Source of the DNA: Streptomyces sp. NRRL S-350
GTDB taxonomy: Bacteria > Actinomycetota > Actinomycetes > Streptomycetales > Streptomycetaceae
Direction: 5' to 3'
Assembly (NCBI RefSeq): GCF_000719705.1
Contig: NZ_JOHO01000044.1
Location: 1-56,461 of the forward strand
DNA length: 56,461 bases
Under the pieces are notes generated by a model. It had not been told where the DNA came from. It made no database searches and saw only the letters and a list, made by a program, of their open reading frames with translations. Position 1 is the stretch's first letter, and each line of letters opens with the position of its first letter. Shown here one piece after another: positions 31,703-40,325 of this stretch. The position numbers and the translations under genes were made by a program.

Positions 31703-32425
31703 ATGTCGCCGCACGAGATCGGGTTGTACGTGAGCGCTGCCGTGGTGGTCGGCGCGGGACTGCGGACGCTGGTACTGGCCGGCTCCGGAGGCGGCGGGCC
31801 GGCAGCGGGAGGCCCGACGGCCGCCGGCCCGGGTGAGGTGGTCGGCGTCGTCCGGGCCGCCCTGCTGCGCCGCCCCCGGGCCACCGCCGCGCTGTTCGCC
31901 GTGATGGCCGTGATGGCCGTGGTCCAGTACGCGGTGCCCGAGGTGGTCGACGATCTGATGCGGCAGCCGGGGGCGCTGTCCGACGGGCAGTGGTGGCGGG
32001 CGGGCACCGCGCTGCTGGTGCAGTCGTCCGGCCTGATGCAGATCGCGTTCAACCTTGCCGCCCTGCTGGTGGTCGGCGCCGTCGCCGAGTCGGTGCTCGG
32101 CTGGTGGCGGACCCTGACGGTCTTCCTGGCCAGCGGTGTGCTCGCCCACGTGGTGAGCCTGAGCGGCTGGTCGCCGCGCGGCGGCGGCGACTCCGTGGCC
32201 GTCTGCGGCCTGCTGGGCGCCCTGGTCGTCACCTGCCTGCTGCGCGGCGGGCTCCGGGGGCCCGCGCTCAAGGCCGACTGGTTCGTCCTGCTCATCCCGG
32301 TCGTGGGCCTGGTCCTGTGCGGGATGGCGAACAACCACGGCGCCGGCCTGGTGGCGGGCTGTGTGCTCGGCCTGGCCGTCGCCACCGGTACCAGGAGCGG
32401 GCTCCCGCAGACCGCCGCCGCGTAG
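31703..32425 (+). CDS. Rhomboid-like intramembrane serine protease
   Basis: 240 residues from ATG 31703 with GGGGGG six bases upstream; ATG 31604, overlapping the GDPD stop, is the alternative. About six membrane spans. QWWRAGTALLVQSSGLMQIAFNLAAL is the L1-TM2 region with the conserved Asn. GDSVAVCGLLGAL aligns with the GxSx active-site helix and gives Ser164. NNHGAGLVAG supplies His212. The second Gly of the GxSG box is replaced by Val. Activity is plausible but the box is divergent. It probably cleaves membrane proteins; GDPD upstream may be co-transcribed. Confidence 0.75.
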   Translation: MSPHEIGLYVSAAVVVGAGLRTLVLAGSGGGGPAAGGPTAAGPGEVVGVVRAALLRRPRATAALFAVMAVMAVVQYAVPEVVDDLMRQPGALSDGQWWRAGTALLVQSSGLMQIAFNLAALLVVGAVAESVLGWWRTLTVFLASGVLAHVVSLSGWSPRGGGDSVAVCGLLGALVVTCLLRGGLRGPALKADWFVLLIPVVGLVLCGMANNHGAGLVAGCVLGLAVATGTRSGLPQTAAA

Positions 32426-32463
32426 CGGCCCGCCGCCGCGCGGCGCACGGTCCCGGGCTCCGC

Positions 32464-33087
32464 CTACCGGACGCTGAGGTCCCCGAAGGCGGCCCGCCCG
32501 GTCGGCCGGTAGGTCTGGATCGTGACGCCCGCGCCGGTGGCGGTGGCGGACGTGAGCTCGAAGGCGGTCGGCAGGCCGCCGTCCGGGAAGAGGCGGACAC
32601 CCCGGCCGAGGACGACCGGGAAGACCAGCAGGCGGTACTCGTCGATCAGGTCATGGGCCATCAGCGAGCGCGCCAGCGCCCCGCTGCCGTGGACCTGCAG
32701 CTCCCCCTCCGGGCCGAGCCGCTCCTTCAGCCGCGCCACCTCGGCCGGGACGTCCCCGCCCAGCACCGTGCCCGGCCCCCACCGGGCCTCGGCGAGGGTG
32801 TGCGAGGCGACGTACTTCGGCCGGCCGTTCAACCGGGCCGCGATCGGATCGGCGGGGTCGGTCACCTGCGGCCAGTAGGAGGCGAAGATCTCGTACGTCC
32901 GCCGCCCCAGCAGGAAGGCCTGCGCCCGCTCGAGCACCACGGCCAGGTAGCGACCCGACTCCTCGTCGGCGAAGGGGGCCAGCCAGCCGCCGTACGGGAA
33001 GTCTCCGGAGACGTCCTCCTGCGGGGCGCCGGGGGCCTGCATCACGCCGTCGAGGGTGAGGAAGGTGGTGAGGGTGAGCCTGGCCAT
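32464..33087 (-). CDS. Dihydrofolate reductase family protein (RibD C-terminal-like)
   Basis: 207 residues from ATG 33087, with AGGGAGA seven bases upstream. FLTLDGVMQAPG at the N-terminus, AFLLGRRTYEIFASYWP, GGDVPAEVARLKE and LLVFPVVLGRGVRLFP are the signature segments of the YyaP/YwjB DHFR-like reductases. It binds NADPH; the substrate is unknown, and it is not the housekeeping FolA. It converges on the rhomboid gene. Confidence 0.88.
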   Translation of the reverse strand: MARLTLTTFLTLDGVMQAPGAPQEDVSGDFPYGGWLAPFADEESGRYLAVVLERAQAFLLGRRTYEIFASYWPQVTDPADPIAARLNGRPKYVASHTLAEARWGPGTVLGGDVPAEVARLKERLGPEGELQVHGSGALARSLMAHDLIDEYRLLVFPVVLGRGVRLFPDGGLPTAFELTSATATGAGVTIQTYRPTGRAAFGDLSVR

Positions 33088-33204
33088 CGTGCGTCTCCCT
33101 GGTTCCCGTGCCGGTGGATCCCCCTCCGCGGGCCAATCTGCCAGACCGGACCGCGGCGGGGGCCCGGCACGCCGGGCGGCGGGGCCGTCCGGGAGAGTGC
33201 GGGC

Positions 33205-33531
33205 ATGACGATTCCGACGCTTCGCTGCGCCGTCCTGGACGACTTCCAAGGCGTCGCCACCAGCTTCGCCGACTGGTCCCCGGTGGCCGACCGGGTCGCG
33301 GTGACGGCCTTCCGCGAGCACGTCTCCTCCGAGGAGGAACCGGCCGCCGCCGTCGACGTCCTCGACATCGAGCCGCTGGCCGCCGACCACCCGATGCGCA
33401 CCGCGCCCCGGCGGCTCGCCACCCCGCACCCGGGGTACGTCTCGCCGGACGACTACCGGCGGTACTACGGCGAGGCGGTGGAGGACATCGCGGCCTTCCT
33501 GGCCGGGGAGCCGGTCCGCCGTCCGGGCTGA
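33205..33531 (+). pseudogene. Internally deleted D-2-hydroxyacid dehydrogenase
   Basis: The 108-codon frame joins two ends of one known family. Residues 1-43 (CAVLDDFQGVATSFADWSPV ... FREHVSSEE) match the N-terminus of D-2-hydroxyacid dehydrogenases. From about residue 46 (AAVDVLDIEPLAADHPMRTA, ATPHPGYVSPDDYRRYYGEA) it matches the extreme C-terminus. The usual length is about 315 residues; roughly 200 residues, with the NAD-binding GxGxxG and the catalytic Arg and Glu, are missing, while the frame stays open. The deletion junction is near 33334-33345. A remnant is far more likely than a functional short protein. Confidence 0.75.
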
Positions 33532-33584
33532 CACCCCGTGGCGGGGTCCGACCACCGCGCCGGACCGGACCGCATACTGGCCGC

Positions 33585-34634
33585 GTGACGAGCGGAGACG
33601 GTGGACGACGGGGCCCGGACCGGCGCGGGGTGCTGCGGACGGCGGGTGCGGCGCTGCTGCTGGGCGCGGCCGGGTGTACGAGCGGGGGCGGGGGCAAGCC
33701 CCGGGCGGCAAAGGGCAGTTCGGCCGGCACACCGGCCCCGACTCCGGCCCCGACCTCGGCCCCGTCGCAGGCGCTGACCCCCACGCAGGCCCCGTCGCCC
33801 ACCCCGCTGCCCCGGCCGCCGCTCTGGCAGCCCGGCCCGTCCGAGATCCAGCCCGACGTCAAGCGCCGCGCCGTCGAGCTGGTCGCCGCGCTCGGCGCCT
33901 GGCCGCCCGGCGGGCAGGGCGTGGAGGCGGCCCGGGCCCGGGTGGCGGCGCTCGGGCTGCCGCCCGCGCTGGCGGACCAGGCGGGCCCACTGGCCCCGCC
34001 GGTGCCGGAGGCGAGCCTTGAGGTGCTCGTCGCCCAGTACGGCGGGATCCTCGCCGACTCGGCGAGCGTGCTGGTGGTGTGCCGTCAGTGGACCAGGGGC
34101 CCGGACGGTTCGGTGGCGGAGGGCGGCACCACCGTGGACGTCCGGTTGAGCCGGGCCGAGCCGCGCTGGACGGTCACCGCGCTGCACCCAGGCGTCGCGG
34201 GCCCGGCTGCCGCCGCACCGGCCCCGGCGGTGGCCCGGGTGCTGGCCGAACCGAGGATCGAGCTGCCGCCCGAGGCGGCGGCCGACCTGCGCAGCGGCAC
34301 CGTCCACGACAGCGTGCTGCAGGCGATGCTGGCGCTGGCGGGCCCGTACACGCTGACGGTGAGCGTGGTGCGGACCGGCCACCCGCTGGACGTCTTCGGG
34401 ACGACCCGGCCCAGCGACCATCCGCTGGGCCGGGCCTTCGACGTCTGGCGGATCGACGGCCTGGCCGTGGTGGACCGGGCCACGCCCCGGCAGTTGGTCG
34501 AGTCCTTCATGCGGGACGCGGCCGCCGCCGGTTCGTACAACGTGGGCGGCCCGGTGGCGATCCCGGGGGCCGGCAACCGGTTCTTCACCGACGACACCCA
34601 CCACGACCACTGCCACGTCGGGTTCGACCACTAG
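33585..34634 (+). CDS. Lipoprotein with M15-like (VanY-type) metallopeptidase fold
   Basis: 349 residues from GTG 33585; CATACT upstream is a fitting -10 for a leaderless message. The signal has RRGVLRTAGAALLLGAAGC, a lipobox with a twin-Arg-like start. A Thr/Pro/Ala linker follows. The C-terminal domain (about 225-349) shows SDHPLGRAFDVW, giving His279 and Asp286, and DHCHVGF, giving His342 and His344. That is the SxHxxGxAxD ... HxH zinc arrangement of M15 peptidases. It may cut D-Ala peptides or act as a wall-binding protein. It converges with the M4 peptidase gene with only 11 bases between. Confidence 0.78.
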   Translation: MTSGDGGRRGPDRRGVLRTAGAALLLGAAGCTSGGGGKPRAAKGSSAGTPAPTPAPTSAPSQALTPTQAPSPTPLPRPPLWQPGPSEIQPDVKRRAVELVAALGAWPPGGQGVEAARARVAALGLPPALADQAGPLAPPVPEASLEVLVAQYGGILADSASVLVVCRQWTRGPDGSVAEGGTTVDVRLSRAEPRWTVTALHPGVAGPAAAAPAPAVARVLAEPRIELPPEAAADLRSGTVHDSVLQAMLALAGPYTLTVSVVRTGHPLDVFGTTRPSDHPLGRAFDVWRIDGLAVVDRATPRQLVESFMRDAAAAGSYNVGGPVAIPGAGNRFFTDDTHHDHCHVGFDH

Positions 34635-34645
34635 GAGCGGCCGGG

Positions 34646-36238
34646 TCAGCTGACGTTGACGCCGCTCCAGGCCGCCGCGACGGCCTTGTACTCGGTGCTG
34701 TTGAGGCCGTAGAGGTCCTTGGCCGCGCTCAGCGAGGCGGTGCGGGCGCCCTTGTAGGTGGTGGTGGACGTCATGTAGACGGTCAGCGCGCGGTACCAGA
34801 TCTTGGCGACCTTCTGGTTGCCGATGCCGGTCACCGTGGAGCCGTTGCAGGTGGGGCTGTTGTAGGTGAAGCCGTTGATGGTCCTGCTGCCGCTGCCCTC
34901 GCTGGCCAGGAAGAACCAGTGGTTGCCGACGCCCGAGGAGTTGTGCACGTCCAGCTTGCCGACCGAGCTGCTCCAGCAGTCCGCCGAGCGGCCGTCGAGC
35001 GAGGGCTTGTCGAAGCGGCGCAGCCACGGCGGGGTGGACTGGTCGCTGAACAGGTAGTCGGGGGTGTCGACCTTGTTGTTGGCGTACCACTCGACCATGG
35101 TGCCGAAGATGTCGCTGGTGGACTCGTTGAGGCCGCCGGACTCGCCGCTGTAGCGCAGGTTGGCGGTGGCGCTGGTGACGCCGTGGGTCATCTCGTGGCC
35201 CATGGTGTCGAGGTCGACCTGCTCGGGGTCGTGGCTGCCGTCGCCGTCGCCGGTCATCATGCAGAAGCAGCTGTCGGACCACTGGGCGTTGTCCCAGGCG
35301 GTGCCGACGTGGACGAAGACGGTCGCGCCCTTGCCGTCGTTCTTGATGCCGCTGCGGCCGAAGGTGTTCTTGTAGTAGTCGTACGTCCAGGCGGTGTTGG
35401 CGTGGGCGTCGACGGCCGCGGTGGAGCGGTCGGTGGAGAACTTCCTCCCGTCGCCCCAGACGTTGGTGGTGCTGGTGAACGCGGTGCCCGAGGAGGCCTT
35501 GATCGAGCTCGCGGAGAGGTTGCCGGCGTCCTTGGTGACGGTGCCGCGGACCGGGTCGGTCAGGGTGTAGCCGCCGCTGACCGGGGTGGTGTCGATGGTG
35601 ACCGTGCCGGTGTACTCGGAGTTGCCGGTGCCGGAGGCCTGGTGCTCGGCGTCGTACGACTCGATCTGCTCGCCGGTGGTGGCGTCGGTGACGACGACCT
35701 TGCCGGCCGGCTGGCCGTGCTCGCCGGTGCCCTCGACGGTGGTGCGCCAGGCGAGGCGCGGGATGCCGTCGGCGGCCCAGACGACCAGCTCGGGGGTGCT
35801 GACGGCGTCCTTGACGCCGGGGGCGGCGGACAGCGCGTCGGCGGCGCCGGACTGCGCGGGCACCTTCGGGACGGTCGACTTCACGGCGGCTTCGTGGGCG
35901 GCCGCGCGGGAGGTGTCCTTGAGCCTGCCCTTGGCGTCCTGGTGGACGACCAGGTCGCCGCCGACGACCGGCAGGCCCTGGTAGGTGCGGTCGAAGCGGA
36001 CGTGCGAGGTGCCGTCGGCGTCGAGCACGACGTCCTTGACCACGAGGTCCTGGCCGGTGCCGAAGCCGAACACCGAGGCGTTGTGGGCGACGTTGGCGCG
36101 GGCCTGGGATATCGCGGCCGTGCGCGGGTCGGTCGCGGCGGAGGCCGTGGCGGCGGGGACGGTCGCGCCGGCGAGGGCGGCGACCAGCGCGACGGCTGCG
36201 GCCACGCGGGCACGGCGGAACGAGGACGTGGGGGTCAC
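34646..36238 (-). CDS. Secreted M4 family metallopeptidase (thermolysin-like)
   Basis: 530 residues from GTG 36238 with GGAG upstream. Signal peptide to about residue 34, then a FTP/PepSY propeptide (about 40-200: RFDRTYQGLPVVGGDLVVH). The mature enzyme has HEMTH at 348-352 and the third zinc ligand Glu372 in GGLNESTSD. VHNSSGVGNHWFFLAS contains the transition-state His. Full length for streptomycete neutral proteases, without an extra C-terminal domain. It is secreted and self-processed. The upstream region is AT-richer than its surroundings and holds overlapping inverted repeats. Confidence 0.93.
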   Translation of the reverse strand: MTPTSSFRRARVAAAVALVAALAGATVPAATASAATDPRTAAISQARANVAHNASVFGFGTGQDLVVKDVVLDADGTSHVRFDRTYQGLPVVGGDLVVHQDAKGRLKDTSRAAAHEAAVKSTVPKVPAQSGAADALSAAPGVKDAVSTPELVVWAADGIPRLAWRTTVEGTGEHGQPAGKVVVTDATTGEQIESYDAEHQASGTGNSEYTGTVTIDTTPVSGGYTLTDPVRGTVTKDAGNLSASSIKASSGTAFTSTTNVWGDGRKFSTDRSTAAVDAHANTAWTYDYYKNTFGRSGIKNDGKGATVFVHVGTAWDNAQWSDSCFCMMTGDGDGSHDPEQVDLDTMGHEMTHGVTSATANLRYSGESGGLNESTSDIFGTMVEWYANNKVDTPDYLFSDQSTPPWLRRFDKPSLDGRSADCWSSSVGKLDVHNSSGVGNHWFFLASEGSGSRTINGFTYNSPTCNGSTVTGIGNQKVAKIWYRALTVYMTSTTTYKGARTASLSAAKDLYGLNSTEYKAVAAAWSGVNVS

Positions 36239-36324
36239 TCTGACTCCAGTGGGGTGGATGCAGGGAAAAGAGCTGCGACCGAGATTGACGGCGGTCAGTC
36301 AGGTCCAGCTAGAGGAAAGGTCAT

Positions 36325-36348
36325 AACTTTGCCAAGTTGTGTCCTTGG
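36325..36348. promoter_or_regulatory. Overlapping inverted repeats in the M4 peptidase promoter region
   Basis: AACTT-TGCC-AAGTT (36325-36338) overlaps CCAAG-N7-CTTGG (36332-36348), about 90 bases upstream of the M4 start. The surrounding 36300-36390 stretch is the least GC-rich of the window. Likely promoter/operator region for the peptidase; the divergent gene at 36487 may share it. Confidence 0.5.
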
Positions 36349-36486
36349 ACATTCAAAAATGATCGGAAGTTAACAAGGCCTCTACGGTGTCGTCGTGACG
36401 GGCTATTACGGCCTCCGCCCGGCAGTGGCACGACCCACCGCTCCGGGGCTGTCGCCGCCCCGGCCCAGGCCCTACGCTCTCGCCCC

Positions 36487-37815
36487 ATGGATGGATGGGT
36501 GGGGGCCTGGACCGGCGGGCGGGCGGCGGTCCACGTGGGCGACGTCGCGGACTTCAACGCGCAGTTCCTCGCCCCCGGCACGGACGCGGCCCAGCGCCTG
36601 CGCCGACTGCGGCAGGCCCACCACTACGCCTGCCTGGCCACCTGCTACAGCCCCGAACCGGCCCTGCTGGTGCTGCCCGCCGAGGTCGCCCCGGAGTGGA
36701 CCGACTGGCTCGCCCGGGAGTTGGTCTGGGGCCCGGTCGAGGTGCACAGCGGCGTGGCCCCGGACCGGACGGTGGCCGAGGCGCTCGCCGCCAGCCCCGG
36801 GCTGGCCGCGCGGATCGCCGACTCCGGCCGTCCGGTGATCGGTTGGGGCCGGACGCCCGCCCAGGGCGACGGGCCCGAGCTGGCCGCCGTGCGCCGCTAC
36901 GAGTCCAAGGCCGCCGCGCACGACCTGTTCGCCGCCCTCGCCCCCGGCCACCCCGGCATCCGGCTGCCGGAGCAGGAGCGCCCGGCCGGCCGGCGCCGGG
37001 CCGCCCGCCGGCTGACCGCCCGCGCCCTGCGGGGCCTGACCACCGTACTGAAGAGCCCGTACGGCGTCGGCGGCTACGGCACCGTCGTGGTCGAGCCCGC
37101 CGACCTGTTCGCCGCGGGCGGCGGCCGGGCCCTGCTGCGGCGGCTGACCGGCGCCGAGATCCTGCCGCGCGAGGGCGAGTTGCTGCTGGAGGAGTACGTG
37201 GACCCGGGCCCGGTCGCCCGGCTGCGCGACCTCACCTACGACGCCCTGGTCGGCCCGGACGGCACCGTCCACCCGGTCGGCGCGGGCGTCATGGACGTGG
37301 CCGGCACCCGCTACCAGGGCGTCACCGTCGGCCCCGGCACGGTGCCGCAGGACGCCGCAGGGACGGCCCGCCGGTTCGCCCTGGCCGTGGGGGAGCGGCT
37401 GGCCGCCGACGGCTACCGCGGCTGGTACGACGTCGACTTCGTCACCGACCGGCAGCGCCGACTCGCCCCCACCGAGATCAACCTGCGGCTCACCGGCCCC
37501 GCCGCCGCCTTCGTGCTGGCCGCCCGCCTCGACCGGGTGCGCGGACCGGGCCACCTCGTCCGCACCCTCGACGGGATGCCGCTCGGCGCCCGGCTCGCCC
37601 CGTCGGCGCTGCACGACCACCTGGAACGGCTGCGGCCGCGCTGCGCCAGGCTCGGCGTCACGCTGCTGCCGCTGATCCCGACGGCCTGCCACGAGCCGGA
37701 GCCCGCCGTCGGCCTCGCCCTCGCCGGGCCGGACACCGAGGCGCTGGACGCGGCCGAGGCCCTGGTCGCCGCCGCGAACCACGGCCTGGCCCGGATGTTC
37801 GAGGCGCTGCGCTGA
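36487..37815 (+). CDS. ATP-grasp ligase, PGM1-like
   Basis: 442 residues from ATG 36487. TACGCT at about 36472-36477 suggests a leaderless or very short leader. The N-terminal 150 residues are a preATP-grasp part. The ATP-binding core includes VLKSPYGVGGYGTVVVEPADL (about 183-203, Lys and glycine loop), LLLEEYVDPGP, and WYDVDFVTDRQRRLAPTEINLRLTGP, in which Asp, Glu and Asn provide the metal site. The layout resembles peptide ligases of the pheganomycin PGM1 type, which join an acyl group to an amine by acyl-phosphate chemistry. It faces the adenylation-membrane gene tail to tail with an 8-base gap. Both substrates are unknown. Confidence 0.75.
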   Translation: MDGWVGAWTGGRAAVHVGDVADFNAQFLAPGTDAAQRLRRLRQAHHYACLATCYSPEPALLVLPAEVAPEWTDWLARELVWGPVEVHSGVAPDRTVAEALAASPGLAARIADSGRPVIGWGRTPAQGDGPELAAVRRYESKAAAHDLFAALAPGHPGIRLPEQERPAGRRRAARRLTARALRGLTTVLKSPYGVGGYGTVVVEPADLFAAGGGRALLRRLTGAEILPREGELLLEEYVDPGPVARLRDLTYDALVGPDGTVHPVGAGVMDVAGTRYQGVTVGPGTVPQDAAGTARRFALAVGERLAADGYRGWYDVDFVTDRQRRLAPTEINLRLTGPAAAFVLAARLDRVRGPGHLVRTLDGMPLGARLAPSALHDHLERLRPRCARLGVTLLPLIPTACHEPEPAVGLALAGPDTEALDAAEALVAAANHGLARMFEALR

Positions 37816-37823
37816 CCGCCGCG

Positions 37824-40037
37824 TCAGCGCTTCGCGGGCGTACGCGGCCGGCTCAGCAGGAAGGTCACCACCACGACCGCCGCCAGCATCAGCGGGATGT
37901 TGAAGACGAGGACCATCGCCGTCTCGCGCGGCCAGTCCGTGGCGGAGGTGAGCCGGTAGAGGTTGTCCTGCGGCCACCAGGAGGCGAGCAGCCAGACCAC
38001 CGACAGGTAGGTGAGCAGGGACAGCCGCACCGGGCGGCCCTGTCGCAGCACGGCCGGGAGGCCGAAGAACAGGAAGGCCGTTCCGGCGCCGAACGACAGG
38101 TCCTCGCACCGATAGAGCAGCTCGAAACCGAAGTGGTAGCCGGACGGCACCGCCGAGAGGTCCCTCGCGCCGGGGAAGAAGACGTCGGCGGTGACGGCCG
38201 CGAAGAACGCCCCGAGCACCACCACCGCCACGGCGAAGCAACTCGCCGGGCCGGCCGAGCCCGCCGAGCCGCCCCCGCCACCGGCCTTGCCGCCGCCCTT
38301 GCGCGACCCCGCCGTGCGCGCGCCCGCCTTGCGTGACCCGGTGGTCCGTGACCCGGCCGCGCCCGGGCGGGCGGGGGCGGTGTGCTCCGGCGGGGCCGGC
38401 AGCGGCAGGGCCGCGCGGTCCAGCTTGCCCGCCCGGGTGCGCGGCAGCTCGGACACCGGGACGACGGCGGCGGGCACCGACCGGCCGTCGAGTTGCGCCC
38501 GCAGGTACTGCGAGAGCGACCAGCCGTCCGTGCCGCCGGCTCCGCCCGTGCCGTCCGCAGGGTCCGCGTCCGCAGGGTCGGCGCCCGGCGCGATCACGGC
38601 GTAGCCGACCAGCAGCCGCTTCCCCGGCGCGGGCACCACCTCGACGACGGCCGCCTCCCGGACCGCCCGGTGCCCGCGCAGTGCGGCCTCGGCCCGGGCC
38701 GCCGCCCGGACCTGCGCCAGCACCGTGGTCGCCCGCTGCGGGCCGAGCGGCCCGACCACGGCCTCGGCCCGGGCGGTGAACTCCAGCACGCCGTCCGCCC
38801 GCAGCACCCCGAGGTCGCCGGTCAGCAGCACCCGGCCGTCCGGGTCGAAGTCCGCCCGGACGAAGCGGCGGGCGGTCTCCACCGGGCGGTTGAGGTAGCC
38901 GCGGGTCAGGCCGCCGCCCGCGACGGCGATCTCGCCGAGCCGGCCCCGCGGCACGGGCGTGCCGTTCGGGCCCAGCACGTACACCCGGGTGCCGGGGAAG
39001 GGACGGCCGACCAGCGAGACCCGCTCGGCTCCGTCGGCCGCGGCCGTGCCCTGCGCGTCGAAGTACGTGCTGTCCACGGTGGCCTCGGCCAGTCCGTAGA
39101 CGTTCAGCACCCTGGTGTCCTCGCCGAGGAGCCGCTGCAGGCCCAACTGCTCGTCCAGGTACCACTTCTCGGCGCCCACGGTGAGCAGCCGCACCCCGGG
39201 CAGCGCGCCGCCGGCCCGGGTGTCTCCCGCCCGGGTGCCGACGGTCCCGGCCAGCAGGGCGGTCAGCCGGCGCGCGGTGCGGACGTTCAGCTCCAGGACG
39301 GTGATCCGCTCGGCGGCCACCAGCTCGGGCAGCAGGGCGACGTCGGCGGTGCGGTCCAGGGTGAGGTTGTACGGGGCGACGACCAGGGTGGCGCCGGTGC
39401 AGAGCGCGCGCACCCAGTCGGCGGTGAAGACGTCGAACTCCAGGCTGGCCGTCTGCAGGATCCGGTCCGCGGCCGTCAGCCCGTACACCTCGCGCCAACC
39501 CTCGTGGGCGGCCAGCAGGTTGCGGTGCTCGACCAGCGCGCCCGTGGGCAGGCCGGTGGAGCCCGAGGTGTAGAAGACGCAGGCGAGGTCGTCCGGCCCG
39601 ACCGGCGGCGGCACGAACGGCGCCCCGGCGCGCGCCGCCGTGTCCACGCAGACCGGTTGCGCGCCGCCCGCGTCCGCCAGCCGGACCCGGTGGGCCTCCT
39701 CCGTCACCACCACGTGCGGCGCGGCGTCGGCGAGCACGTGCCGCAGCAGCGCGTCGGGTGCGCTCGGCTCCAGCGGCACGTACGCGGCCCCGGCCTTCAG
39801 CACGGCGAGCAGTGCCACGTACACCTCGGTGCCCCGGCCCAGCGCGACCGCGGCCCGGCCGCCCGGGGCCAGTCCGCGCTCCGCCAGCAGGGCGGCCAGC
39901 CCGTTCGCACGCTCGTCCAGCTCCCCGTACGTCAGCTCGCGCTCGCCGCAGCGCACGGCCACCGCCGCCGGCGCCCGGCGGGCCTGCTCCTCGACCAGCC
40001 CGTGCAGGGTGTCGGCCCGCTCGGCAGTCATTCCCAT
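37824..40037 (-). CDS. Adenylation-domain protein fused to a C-terminal membrane domain, no carrier domain
   Basis: 737 residues from ATG 40037 (ATG 40031 also possible) with GGGGGAGG upstream. Residues about 1-510 are an NRPS-type A domain: YTSGSTGLPTG (A3, with Thr for the usual Lys), FDVFTADW (A4; the Asp aligns with the amino-group-binding Asp235 of GrsA), NVYGLAEATVDS (A5), LLTGDLG (A7) and PRTRAGKLDRAAL (A10, catalytic Lys). The A8 hinge region is degenerate. There is no phosphopantetheine DSL motif. After a Gly/Ser/Lys linker, residues about 595-737 form about four membrane spans. It should activate an alpha-amino acid at the membrane; the acceptor is unknown. Confidence 0.8.
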   Translation of the reverse strand: MGMTAERADTLHGLVEEQARRAPAAVAVRCGERELTYGELDERANGLAALLAERGLAPGGRAAVALGRGTEVYVALLAVLKAGAAYVPLEPSAPDALLRHVLADAAPHVVVTEEAHRVRLADAGGAQPVCVDTAARAGAPFVPPPVGPDDLACVFYTSGSTGLPTGALVEHRNLLAAHEGWREVYGLTAADRILQTASLEFDVFTADWVRALCTGATLVVAPYNLTLDRTADVALLPELVAAERITVLELNVRTARRLTALLAGTVGTRAGDTRAGGALPGVRLLTVGAEKWYLDEQLGLQRLLGEDTRVLNVYGLAEATVDSTYFDAQGTAAADGAERVSLVGRPFPGTRVYVLGPNGTPVPRGRLGEIAVAGGGLTRGYLNRPVETARRFVRADFDPDGRVLLTGDLGVLRADGVLEFTARAEAVVGPLGPQRATTVLAQVRAAARAEAALRGHRAVREAAVVEVVPAPGKRLLVGYAVIAPGADPADADPADGTGGAGGTDGWSLSQYLRAQLDGRSVPAAVVPVSELPRTRAGKLDRAALPLPAPPEHTAPARPGAAGSRTTGSRKAGARTAGSRKGGGKAGGGGGSAGSAGPASCFAVAVVVLGAFFAAVTADVFFPGARDLSAVPSGYHFGFELLYRCEDLSFGAGTAFLFFGLPAVLRQGRPVRLSLLTYLSVVWLLASWWPQDNLYRLTSATDWPRETAMVLVFNIPLMLAAVVVVTFLLSRPRTPAKR

Positions 40038-40072
40038 CCCGCCTCCCCCTCGTCCCCTCACGCCCGCGTCCC

Positions 40073-40108
40073 CGCGCCCGGGTCCGCGCCCGAGTCCGCG
40101 CCCGGGCG
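40073..40108. repeat. Three 12-bp tandem repeats before the adenylation gene
   Basis: CGCGCCCGGGTC, CGCGCCCGAGTC and CGCGCCCGGGCG follow one another without gaps, about 35-70 bases upstream of the minus-strand start at 40037. They may be a simple expansion in the leader; no role assigned. The rest of the 288-base gap to 40325 shows no gene. Confidence 0.55.
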
Positions 40109-40325
40109 CCCCGCGTCCGCTCGCGGCCGGCCACCGCGTCCCCTCAGGGGCACGATCCTCCTCCCAACTCCCTCCGTGCAACAGACTTCTGGCGCGTCCA
40201 CTCCTCGGACGGCCCGACTCCGCCCCGGTCGGTGGTCGTAGTCTGCACGCGGACGGACGGCGCCGGCCCGTCCGGTGCGGCGCCCCGCCCGCACCCTGCC
40301 CGGCGCCGCGATCGGAGTCCCCACC

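Noticed and set aside
36472..40134. Minus-strand open frame of over 1200 codons spanning the ATP-grasp and adenylation genes
   Set aside because: It is out of phase with the adenylation domain motifs and antisense to the ATP-grasp; the translation is low complexity.
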